NCBI GenBank assembly: GCA_011525035.1
Contig: WTIZ01000060.1
Span: forward strand, 1-64,000
DNA from: Cryomorphaceae bacterium
GTDB lineage: Bacteria; Bacteroidota; Bacteroidia; Flavobacteriales; Schleiferiaceae
Length of the DNA stretch: 64,000 nucleotides
Reading direction: 5' to 3'
The stretch's first letter is position 1; each line of letters opens with the position of its first letter. Positions 41,382-48,911 of this stretch are shown piece by piece. A model generated the notes under the pieces. The model ran no database searches, had not been told where the DNA came from, and saw only the letters and a list, made by a program, of their open reading frames with translations. The translations under genes and the position numbers were made by a program.

Positions 41382-42398
41382 ATGCTTGAAAATGTTCAAA
41401 ACCTCCGCGATCAGATTGAATCTATCTCCTTGACTAACAAAGAGGAGGCAGAACAGTTTAGGCTACAATTCCTAAGCAAAAAGGGCGCCATTCAAGACTT
41501 GTTCAAGGAATTTAGAAACGTTCCTGCGGAACAGAAGAAGGCTTTTGGTGCGGCCCTGAATGAACTAAAGCAATTGGCCGAAGGCAAGCACAAAGAGGCA
41601 CTTGAAGGCTTCGAAAGCACTGCGGCTACTGGAGTTAACGGCGACATTACTCGACCAGGGACTCCAGCAGAATTGGGCGCTATTCACCCAATTAACGCTA
41701 TTAAGGACGAGATCGTAGATATTTTCAAACGCATAGGATTCAACGTAAGTGTTGGCCCGGAGGTTGAGGACGATTGGCACAACTTTACAGCGCTAAACTT
41801 CCCTGAAGAGCATCCGGCACGAGACATGCAAGACACGTTCTTCGTTCAAAGAAATCCAGATTGGGCATTGCGAACTCACACATCGTCTGTCCAGGTTAGA
41901 GCGATGGAGAGCAATACGCCGCCTATTCGCACCATTAGTCCAGGGCGCGTCTTTAGAAACGAGGCCATCAGCGCGAGAAGTCACTGTATTTTCCACCAGA
42001 TTGAGGGCCTTTACATCGACAAGGACGTAAGCTTTGCAGACTTAAAGCAGGTCTTGATGTACTTCGCTGAGGAGTTCTTTGGCAACGCAAAGATTAGAAT
42101 GCGTCCTTCGTACTTCCCGTTCACCGAGCCTAGTGCTGAGGTAGACGTTTGGTGGGGCCTAGAGACTGAAGTTGACCACAAGATTACCAAAGGCACAGGG
42201 TGGCTAGAGGTAATGGGCTGTGGTATGGTAGATCCAAATGTTTTGAAAGCGAGCGGTATAGACCCAGAGGTTTATTCAGGCTATGCATTTGGGATGGGTA
42301 TCGAGCGCATTGCTATGAACCGATACCAAATTCCAGACATTCGTTTGTTTACCGAGAACGACAAACGCTTCTTGGAGCAGTTTAAGACCGGCGTCTAA
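41382..42398 (+). CDS. pheS: Phenylalanyl-tRNA synthetase alpha subunit
   Basis: A 338-residue class II synthetase subunit. An N-terminal coiled coil (residues ~1-80) precedes the catalytic core. FPEEHPARDMQDTFF, TSSVQVRAM, motif 2 region RVFRNEAISARSHCIFHQIEGL and motif 3 FGMGIERIAM are present. It forms the PheST tetramer with PheT, which is not in this window. Separation of pheS from pheT is common in Bacteroidota. No Phe leader peptide was seen. Confidence 0.97.
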   Translation: MLENVQNLRDQIESISLTNKEEAEQFRLQFLSKKGAIQDLFKEFRNVPAEQKKAFGAALNELKQLAEGKHKEALEGFESTAATGVNGDITRPGTPAELGAIHPINAIKDEIVDIFKRIGFNVSVGPEVEDDWHNFTALNFPEEHPARDMQDTFFVQRNPDWALRTHTSSVQVRAMESNTPPIRTISPGRVFRNEAISARSHCIFHQIEGLYIDKDVSFADLKQVLMYFAEEFFGNAKIRMRPSYFPFTEPSAEVDVWWGLETEVDHKITKGTGWLEVMGCGMVDPNVLKASGIDPEVYSGYAFGMGIERIAMNRYQIPDIRLFTENDKRFLEQFKTGV

Positions 42399-42661
42399 TC
42401 CATAGCGGCAAACGCAGCATCTATTTTATGGGCCAATTCATGGTCGAGATCTGTCACTACGTTTCCCTGATCGTGTGTGGTAGAATAAAGAACAACCGTT
42501 CGGTAATCTACCGCAATAAAGGGGTGGTGGTTGCAAGCTTCTGCAATAGCACCTACTGCGGCGACAAAGTCTAACGAGGCCTGAAAAGAAGACATCACAA
42601 AAGTTCGCTCGAGCCGAGTCTCTTTGTGGTCCCAAAGGTGATTGTGTGCGTTTTTTGCCAT
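42395..42661 (-). CDS. Pterin-4a-carbinolamine dehydratase-like protein
   Basis: An 88-residue protein resembling PCD/DCoH: FVAAVGAIAEACNHHPFIAVDYRTVVLYSTTH, then TDLDHELAHKIDAAF, with the HHP active-site motif. It would dehydrate 4a-hydroxytetrahydrobiopterin during pterin recycling, or simply match the fold. The ATG at 42661 is preferred because upstream codons run into the pyk terminator. It overlaps the convergent pheS stop by 4 bp. Confidence 0.83.
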   Translation of the reverse strand: MAKNAHNHLWDHKETRLERTFVMSSFQASLDFVAAVGAIAEACNHHPFIAVDYRTVVLYSTTHDQGNVVTDLDHELAHKIDAAFAAMD

Positions 42662-42673
42662 GGTTTTAAAGAT

Positions 42674-42702
42674 AAAAAAAGCCCGCGGCAAAACGCGGGC
42701 TT
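42674..42702 (-). terminator. Intrinsic terminator of pyk operon
   Basis: On the minus strand, stem AGCCCGCG / CGCGGGCT with a 6-nt loop is followed by seven T, 24 bp after the pyk stop. Confidence 0.88.
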
Positions 42703-42725
42703 CTTAAGTATTGAATCGGCTCTAT

Positions 42726-44156
42726 TTAAACCGCTGCGATTTTAAGCATGTTTGTGAAGCCCTTCTCTTCGATTGGCATCGAGGCAATTTTCACAACCAA
42801 ATCATCGGTTTCGACAACACCATTGTCTTTGAGGATGTTTTTGATATCGTCAAAGGTTTGATCTGTACTTTCCATACCGTCGTAGTAAAAGGCTTCAACG
42901 CCCCATACCAACGACATCTGGTTCATAATCTGACGATTCGCCGTGAACACAACAATCTTCGTTTTAGGTCGGTGTCCAGCAATTTTAAGCGCTGTGTAAC
43001 CGCTAAAAGTGAGCGTAAGAATAGCTGCTGCACCAACTTGATCTGCAATTTTTGCAGCGTTGTAACAGATGGTTTTCGTGATGTAGCGTTCGTTTTTAAT
43101 CGAAGGCTCGTTATCCGTAATTGGCTTTACATCGAAGGTTGATTCAACGTGCGCCACAATACTTGCCATCGTTTCTACCACCTTCGCCGGGTATTTACCT
43201 ACAGAGGTTTCTCCGGACAGCATTACAGCATCAGCGCCGTCGCATACAGAGTTAGCTACATCATTTACCTCAGCACGTGTAGGGCTTTGGCTTTCGATCA
43301 TGCTCTCCATCATCTGGGTCGCGATAATACACGGCTTTGCCTTGATGTGACACTTCTCTACGATCATCTTCTGTACCATTGGAACGGAAGAGTAAGGAAT
43401 CTCAACACCGAGGTCACCACGTGCCACCATAATAGCATCTGTAGCATGGATAATCTGGTCAATATCTACAACCGCTTCTGGCTTTTCGATTTTTGAGACA
43501 ATTTTTGCGTAGCTGCCGAACTCTTTAATGATGTTGCGAAGCTCTTTGACGTCTTGTGCGTCACGAACGAAGCTTAGGCCGATCCACTCGACGCCTTCTT
43601 CCATGGCAACAACAACATCAGCAAGATCTTTCTCTGTCAAACACGGTAGGCTCACCTTGGTGTTAGGAAGGTTCACCCCTTTCTTGCTCTTCAAAGGACC
43701 TCCTTGGATAACGCGTGTTACTACAGTGTCTTTCTTGTTGGTCTCTACGACCTCACACATGAGCTTACCGTCGTCCATAAGAATGCGCTCGCCAGCATTT
43801 ACATCACTTGGAAACTGTTCGTAGTTCATGTACACGAGCTCTGCCGTACCGTCTACTTTATCAGTCGTAAACGTTAGGGTGTCGCCTTCGTTGATAACGG
43901 CGCCTTCTTCAACATCTCCAATGCGAAGTTTAGGTCCTTGTAGGTCGGCGAGCACAGCTACTTTGCAGTTGAACTCTTGGTTTATTTCCTTGATGAGACG
44001 GATCGTACGGCGGTGTGTTTCGTGGTCTCCGTGTGAGAAGTTCACGCGAAAGACATTAACGCCGGCTTTAATCATGTCCATCATCACTTCCTTGTGCCAT
44101 GAAGCAGGACCAAGTGTAGCGACGATTTTCGTGTTGTTAGATGTTTCGGATCTCAT
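42726..44156 (-). CDS. pyk: Pyruvate kinase
   Basis: A 476-residue enzyme. TKIVATLGPASW at the N-terminus, VNFSHGDHETH, KIEKPEAVVDIDQI and the active-site MVARGDLGVEIP are present, followed by TQMMESMIESQSPTRAEVNDVAN. It converts phosphoenolpyruvate and ADP to pyruvate and ATP. It is the last gene of acpP-fabF-rnc-IPExxxVDY-pyk and overlaps the IPExxxVDY stop by 20 bp, which suggests coupled translation. Confidence 0.97.
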   Translation of the reverse strand: MRSETSNNTKIVATLGPASWHKEVMMDMIKAGVNVFRVNFSHGDHETHRRTIRLIKEINQEFNCKVAVLADLQGPKLRIGDVEEGAVINEGDTLTFTTDKVDGTAELVYMNYEQFPSDVNAGERILMDDGKLMCEVVETNKKDTVVTRVIQGGPLKSKKGVNLPNTKVSLPCLTEKDLADVVVAMEEGVEWIGLSFVRDAQDVKELRNIIKEFGSYAKIVSKIEKPEAVVDIDQIIHATDAIMVARGDLGVEIPYSSVPMVQKMIVEKCHIKAKPCIIATQMMESMIESQSPTRAEVNDVANSVCDGADAVMLSGETSVGKYPAKVVETMASIVAHVESTFDVKPITDNEPSIKNERYITKTICYNAAKIADQVGAAAILTLTFSGYTALKIAGHRPKTKIVVFTANRQIMNQMSLVWGVEAFYYDGMESTDQTFDDIKNILKDNGVVETDDLVVKIASMPIEEKGFTNMLKIAAV

Positions 44157-44625
44157 ATAAAAGATGTGTTTCAGTTGGTGTCAGTTGAGTGTGTGCCTCG
44201 AAGTAAGAGGCAGTTGTGATTTTAGGATTGCGTTTTAGGACCGATTCTAAATCGAGCGCAAAATCGTCATTTTCCGCCATTAAAACATAGTCCCAGTGCT
44301 TAATAGTGGGCAGAAGATGCTTTTCAGGCACGGTACTCTCAAACAAGCTTGGTGTTTCGCTGGCTTCTTGGCGTGTACCGCTGCTAATATTCATTACTAA
44401 ACACAGCGATTCACCTTTGTGGTCTGTGCCGTCGTAAACGTTGTATTCCCAGATACTTCCGGCAATTTGGACGTCGGTTACCTCTGGACGCGCAATGAGC
44501 TTTAGGTCGTAATTGTGATTTAACCAATAGGCCAGCTCGAAGTCCTTCAGTTCGCTGCGAATACCAAGCGCACTGAAGTTCATTTTCTCATTGCTGAGTG
44601 CGTTTATGTGCTTTACTCTAGGCAT
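44137..44625 (-). CDS. IPExxxVDY family protein
   Basis: A 162-residue Bacteroidota protein of unknown function. The family name motif appears here as VPEKHLLPTIKHWDYVLM. LKDFELAYWLNHNYDLKLIA is the conserved N-terminal region. Its position between rnc and pyk is the usual one for the family. The ATG at 44625 overlaps the rnc stop by 8 bp (ATGCCTAG). A longer open frame inside rnc is not credible because its first 31 residues are an Arg/Lys-rich shadow of the rnc frame. Confidence 0.82.
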   Translation of the reverse strand: MPRVKHINALSNEKMNFSALGIRSELKDFELAYWLNHNYDLKLIARPEVTDVQIAGSIWEYNVYDGTDHKGESLCLVMNISSGTRQEASETPSLFESTVPEKHLLPTIKHWDYVLMAENDDFALDLESVLKRNPKITTASYFEAHTQLTPTETHLLYEIRNI

Positions 44626-45340
44626 CTGCAATGTGTGCTTGGTAATACTCCTTCGAGGCGGCTTCCTCGCCCTTTTTCTTCGAACTGCCTTCTCCTTTGG
44701 CCACCAAGACGTCATCAATGTATAGCCCCATCACAAAAGTACTGTTGTGCTGAGCGCCCATGCGGTCGATTTCTTCAAACTTAAAGTTCGTCTTTTCCGA
44801 CTGAAAGTATTCGATGACCTCACTCTTATAGTTGAGCGTGGTTTCCATGAGGTTGTCTGAAGACAAGAAGGGATCTACAATTTTATCTGTGATAAAACGT
44901 TCGGTTCGCTTCATACCGTGGTCCAGATACATAGCACCGACCAAGGCCTCAAGTGCGTCGCCGTAGATGCTTTCGCTGTGGTTGCCTTTAAGGTTGGCAA
45001 CGACAAGATTTGGCACGCCAAGTACGTCTGCTACACTGTTGAGGTTGTTTCTTGAAACTATCTTGCTACGAAGCTTTGTAAGGTGACCCTCGTCGTCGGT
45101 TGGAAAGCGGTAATATAGAATATCCGCAACGACAAGATCGATGACAGCGTCGCCCAAGAATTCGAGCCGCTCATTGTTGCGCTCTCCTTTCTTTTTGCGA
45201 AAAGGATAGGCGCTGGCGTGTCGTAATGCTAGTTTGTATAAAGCAGCTTCCTTTGGCCAATATCCGATGACTTCTTTGATTTTTCGATCGAAAGAAGGGC
45301 GTTTCAGAAAGGGTATAAGGCGTGCTTTACTCGAACTCAT
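44618..45340 (-). CDS. rnc: Ribonuclease III
   Basis: A 240-residue double-strand-specific RNase. The catalytic signature NERLEFLGDAVIDLV and the second acidic motif YGDALEALVGAMYLD are present. The C-terminal dsRNA-binding domain spans about 165-235 and ends with SSKKKGEEAASKEYYQ. It processes rRNA and structured mRNAs. It is located between fabF (7 bp) and the IPExxxVDY gene (overlap), the typical Bacteroidota order. Confidence 0.95.
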   Translation of the reverse strand: MSSSKARLIPFLKRPSFDRKIKEVIGYWPKEAALYKLALRHASAYPFRKKKGERNNERLEFLGDAVIDLVVADILYYRFPTDDEGHLTKLRSKIVSRNNLNSVADVLGVPNLVVANLKGNHSESIYGDALEALVGAMYLDHGMKRTERFITDKIVDPFLSSDNLMETTLNYKSEVIEYFQSEKTNFKFEEIDRMGAQHNSTFVMGLYIDDVLVAKGEGSSKKKGEEAASKEYYQAHIADA

Positions 45341-45347
45341 TAACTAT

Positions 45348-46598
45348 CTATTCGGCTTTCTTGAAAAGTACCGATGCGTTGTGCCCCCCGAAACCGAAGG
45401 TGTTACTCAATGCAGCGCGCACTTCTCTTTCCTGAGCCGAATGGAAAGTAAAGTTGAGTTTAGGATCTAAGTTTTCGTCGTCGGTAAAGTGGTTGATTGT
45501 CGGAGGAATCATGTTTGTGTGACAAGACATGATTGCCGCCATCGCTTCAACCGCACCGGCAGCACCAAGGAGGTGTCCGGTCATACTTTTCGTTGACGAA
45601 ATGTTGAGGTTATACGCATGGTCGCCAAAGACTTGTTGGATCGCCTTTGTTTCTGCAATGTCTCCAAGTGGAGTGGAGGTACCGTGAACGTTCACGTAAT
45701 CCACCTCGTCTGGTGTCATGCCCGCATCTTCGATGGCATTGGCCATTACGTTGCGAGCACCCAAGCCCTCAGGATGTGGTGCTGTAAGGTGGTGTGCATC
45801 GGCACTAAGTCCGCCACCGACCATTTCAGCATAAATTTTAGCGCCGCGAGCTTTCGCGTGCTCGTATTCTTCTAGAATAATTCCTGCACCACCTTCACCC
45901 ATAACGAAACCATCGCGCTCAGCGTCGAATGGACGGGAAGCAGTTGTTGGGTCGTCGTTGCGTGTTGATAGTGCGTTCATAGCGTTGAAGCCGCCCATAC
46001 CCACAGGGTTGATAGCCGCTTCAGAACCACCAGTTACAATGACATCCGCCTTCCCCAAACGAATGAGGTTGAAGGAATCAATAAGTGCGTTTGTTGAAGA
46101 CGCACAGGCACTAACTGTGGTGTAGTTTGGTCCGCGTAGACCGTGCATCATTGAAATTCTCCCCGGTGTGATATCAGAAATCATCATAGGGATTAGGAAT
46201 GGGTTGAAGCGCGGATTAAGGTCGTTATCTACGAAACCTTTGACCTGATCAAAGAACGTATCGATACCGCCAATACCTGATCCCCAAACCACCCCGATAC
46301 GATCGAGGTTTTCGTTTTCTAAATCCAACCCGGAATCGGCAATGGCCTCATTGGCCACTACCACTCCGAATTGTGTAAATCGATCCATACGACGCGCTTC
46401 CTTACGGTCGAGCAAGTCGTTGGGAACAAAGTCTTTTACCTCACACGCGAAGTGTGTTTTAAATAAAGAAGAGTCGAACCTAGTAATAGGACCGGCTCCT
46501 GAAGTACCTGCAAGCAGATTCTTCCAAGTTTCTTCGGCCGTGTTACCCACAGGGGTAATCGCGCCCAAACCTGTTACAACTACGCGTTTAAGGCTCAT
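45348..46598 (-). CDS. fabF: 3-oxoacyl-ACP synthase II
   Basis: A 416-residue condensing enzyme. The Cys-His-His triad is found in SACASSTNALID, VHGTSTPLGD and MTGHLLGAAG. GVVWGSGIGG and the C-terminal NTFGFGGHNASV are FabF hallmarks. It elongates acyl-ACP with malonyl-ACP in type II fatty acid synthesis. It is 15 bp downstream of acpP, whose product is its substrate carrier. Confidence 0.97.
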   Translation of the reverse strand: MSLKRVVVTGLGAITPVGNTAEETWKNLLAGTSGAGPITRFDSSLFKTHFACEVKDFVPNDLLDRKEARRMDRFTQFGVVVANEAIADSGLDLENENLDRIGVVWGSGIGGIDTFFDQVKGFVDNDLNPRFNPFLIPMMISDITPGRISMMHGLRGPNYTTVSACASSTNALIDSFNLIRLGKADVIVTGGSEAAINPVGMGGFNAMNALSTRNDDPTTASRPFDAERDGFVMGEGGAGIILEEYEHAKARGAKIYAEMVGGGLSADAHHLTAPHPEGLGARNVMANAIEDAGMTPDEVDYVNVHGTSTPLGDIAETKAIQQVFGDHAYNLNISSTKSMTGHLLGAAGAVEAMAAIMSCHTNMIPPTINHFTDDENLDPKLNFTFHSAQEREVRAALSNTFGFGGHNASVLFKKAE

Positions 46599-46613
46599 AA
46601 AAAAGACTTTAGC

Positions 46614-46850
46614 TTATGCTTTTGCTTCTTCGATGTACGAAATAGCTTGACCTACAGTACCAATGTTTTCTGCTTGGTCGTCTGGGATTTGGATGTCGAA
46701 TTCTTTTTCGAATTCCATGATCAATTCCACAGTGTCCAGAGAATCTGCACCGAGATCGTTTGTGAAGCTTGCTTCAGTGTTTACTTCGTTTTCGTCAACT
46801 CCTAGTTTGTCAACGATAATCGCTGTTACTTTTGCTGAAATGTCAGACAT
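46614..46850 (-). CDS. acpP: Acyl carrier protein
   Basis: A 78-residue acidic ACP. The phosphopantetheine attachment Ser37 is in [18 protein letters not shown]. Length and charge are standard. It is the first gene of the fatty-acid/rnc/pyk operon. Upstream, a 10-bp direct repeat TTTAGTAATC occurs twice at 46862-46871 and 46892-46901 (30-bp spacing) in the gap divergent from purN. Confidence 0.97.
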   Translation of the reverse strand: MSDISAKVTAIIVDKLGVDENEVNTEASFTNDLGADSLDTVELIMEFEKEFDIQIPDDQAENIGTVGQAISYIEEAKA

Positions 46851-46901
46851 GATTAGTTTGTTTTAGTAATCAAGCACAAAGAAAATAAAACTTTAGTAAT
46901 C

Positions 46902-46931
46902 CTCTACAGCCGGAATGTAGAGTTAACTTTG
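46902..46931 (+). promoter_or_regulatory. purN promoter with inverted repeat
   Basis: A -7 element TAACTTTG (46924-46931) is immediately preceded by a perfect inverted repeat CTCTACA-N7-TGTAGAG (46902-46922). The repeat sits where a repressor would block the -33 to -7 region. It could regulate purN, the divergent acpP operon, or both. Confidence 0.45.
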
Positions 46932-46952
46932 CCCTCTCAAGAAGAAATATTC

Positions 46953-47525
46953 ATGCTCAGGATAGCTGTATTAGCCTCAGGTTCAGGAAGTAACGCAGAA
47001 GAATTGCACCGCTATTTTTCGGATAGCGACCTCGCACGTGTAGAATTGATAGTTACTAACAACACAAAAGCGGGCGTAATTGATCGATTTTCGGGCAAAA
47101 AAGTGGCGATTCGCACCTTCGATCCAAGCACAGAAAGTGATGTAGTGCTTCAGGAATTAACCCAAAAGGCAGATTTGGTCGTCCTAGCGGGGTATTTGAA
47201 GATGATTCCAGCCACATGGACAAGAGCTTTTCAAGGGCGCATGCTTAATATTCACCCCGCCTTATTGCCAAAGTTTGGCGGCAAGGGCATGTATGGAAAA
47301 CACGTTCACCAGGCGGTTAGTGAAGCAGGTGAAACAGAGACTGGCATTACCATCCATTTGGTTAACGAACATTATGACGAGGGGGCTATTGTTGCACAGT
47401 TCGCCGTTGATGTAGCGCCAGGGGAAGCACCGTTGTCTATTGAAGAAAAAGTGCGCCAGCTGGAATTGGAATACTACGGACCCACTGTAGAACGTTGGAT
47501 AGAGAACCTAATCTTGAGCCAATGA
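46953..47525 (+). CDS. purN: Phosphoribosylglycinamide formyltransferase
   Basis: A 190-residue formyltransferase. The N-terminal phosphate loop is [10 protein letters not shown]; the catalytic region is [20 protein letters not shown], and [10 protein letters not shown] carries the catalytic Asp. It formylates GAR with 10-formyl-THF in purine synthesis. The ATG at 46953 is chosen because the longer frame begins with TTG inside the -7 element. It overlaps rnhA by ATGA. Confidence 0.94.
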   Translation: MLRIAVLASGSGSNAEELHRYFSDSDLARVELIVTNNTKAGVIDRFSGKKVAIRTFDPSTESDVVLQELTQKADLVVLAGYLKMIPATWTRAFQGRMLNIHPALLPKFGGKGMYGKHVHQAVSEAGETETGITIHLVNEHYDEGAIVAQFAVDVAPGEAPLSIEEKVRQLELEYYGPTVERWIENLILSQ

Positions 47526-47980
47526 GAGTAACCATATATACAGATGGAGCAGCAAGTGGCAACCCGGGTCCAGGAGGATACGGTGTTGTGCTTGAGAGTA
47601 GTGCGGGTCACCGGAAAGAACTCAACGGAGGCTTTAGAAAGACCACGAATAATCGAATGGAATTGCTCGCTGTGATTGTTGGATTGCGAGAATTAAAAAG
47701 TACCGAAGTTGCGGTCACCGTGGTGAGCGACAGCAAATACGTCGTCGACGCGATCAACAAGGGCTGGCTGCGCTCTTGGGTAAAGAAAGGATTTAAGGAC
47801 AAGAAGAATCCGGATTTATGGCGATTAATGATTCCCCTACTAGATAAGTACAACCCGACATTTCAATGGGTAAAAGGGCACAATAATCATCCTCAAAACG
47901 AGCGTTGTGACGCGCTTGCCGTTCAGGCGAGCAAACAACCCAACCTTCCCGCCGATACTGGCTACGAAAGCAGTCTTTAG
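47522..47980 (+). CDS. rnhA: Ribonuclease HI
   Basis: A 152-residue RNase H. The four acidic active-site residues are visible in [36 protein letters not shown] and [11 protein letters not shown], with the basic handle region [19 protein letters not shown]. It removes RNA from RNA-DNA hybrids. It is translationally coupled to purN and overlaps the convergent M23 peptidase stop by 4 bp. Confidence 0.95.
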   Translation: MRVTIYTDGAASGNPGPGGYGVVLESSAGHRKELNGGFRKTTNNRMELLAVIVGLRELKSTEVAVTVVSDSKYVVDAINKGWLRSWVKKGFKDKKNPDLWRLMIPLLDKYNPTFQWVKGHNNHPQNERCDALAVQASKQPNLPADTGYESSL

Positions 47981-48837
47981 AATTTTATAAAGTTCTGCGG
48001 GTCAATAGGCGCCCCTTCGAACCAAAGCTCAAAGTGCAGGTGTGGACCGGTAGAGTTCTCACCACTGTTTCCGATGATGGCTATCGCCTCTCCGCTACGC
48101 ACGAATTCGCCCACCTCTTTCAGTAATGCGCTATTGTGCTTGTAAGCACTGAGCAAGTTGTTCTCGTGTTGAACAATGATGATATTGCCGGTCTCGCTGG
48201 TCCAATCGGCAAAAATTACTGTTCCTTCATAACAGGTTTTTACGGGCGTGTTTGATGCGGCGGCAATATCTACAGCAAAATGGTTTGTGGCCTTGTCAAA
48301 ACCGCCGGTAATGATGCCTTCAATCGGCGAAATCAACTGGGGAATGCCGAGTTCAGCACCTCCTTGATTTAAAGTAAAGGCATTTTCTTCTTCCACCCAC
48401 TCGCGGAAAGCACTGTCTTGCGCACTAGGGTCCGAAAGCACTATTTCGGCATTGTTTGAAGAAGTATCTGTTTCCAATTCCTGCAGCACCGTATCAATGA
48501 CCTCGCCTTGCAGAATGCGCTGAACACCTTGTATGTAGCGCTCGTTGCGATCAATTGCAGCCGTCAAACTGTCGGTCGTAAGGGCAAGCTCAATAGCTTC
48601 GCGGCGAAGTTTGGAAGAGGCATAGCCAGGAATCAGCTCCTTTAGAGGCGTAAAGGCAATGACCGTCGTGGTTAGCGCAATCGTGCTTACAATGGTCACG
48701 ACAGAGAACACAAAGATGTTTAGGGGGCTTAATTTCAAGGTCAAGAGCTCCTCAAACGTATCATCGTTTAGGATTACAAAGCGGAATTTGTTTCTCCACC
48801 TTTGTACTCTAGTCTCGTTTTTTGAATCTTTTGCCAT
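47977..48837 (-). CDS. M23 family (LytM-like) metallopeptidase
   Basis: A 286-residue protein with an N-terminal cytoplasmic basic stretch and one transmembrane segment (about 37-62), then a coiled coil (about 75-120). The LytM domain spans about 160-286. Zinc ligands are in NHFAVDIAA and [24 protein letters not shown] is classical. It likely cleaves, or regulates cleavage of, peptidoglycan cross-links in the periplasm. It is divergent from sprE, 74 bp apart. Confidence 0.92.
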   Translation of the reverse strand: MAKDSKNETRVQRWRNKFRFVILNDDTFEELLTLKLSPLNIFVFSVVTIVSTIALTTTVIAFTPLKELIPGYASSKLRREAIELALTTDSLTAAIDRNERYIQGVQRILQGEVIDTVLQELETDTSSNNAEIVLSDPSAQDSAFREWVEEENAFTLNQGGAELGIPQLISPIEGIITGGFDKATNHFAVDIAAASNTPVKTCYEGTVIFADWTSETGNIIIVQHENNLLSAYKHNSALLKEVGEFVRSGEAIAIIGNSGENSTGPHLHFELWFEGAPIDPQNFIKF

Positions 48838-48911
48838 TCTTCTGACAAATATCGCACTATGAATTTCTCTCGTGGTATGAAATAAAATAATTTTAGCGCG
48901 TTATTAGACCT

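Noticed and set aside
44626-44718. 31-codon extension of the IPExxxVDY protein into rnc
   Set aside because: The extension is an Arg/Lys-rich shadow of the rnc frame; the coupled ATG at 44625 is better.
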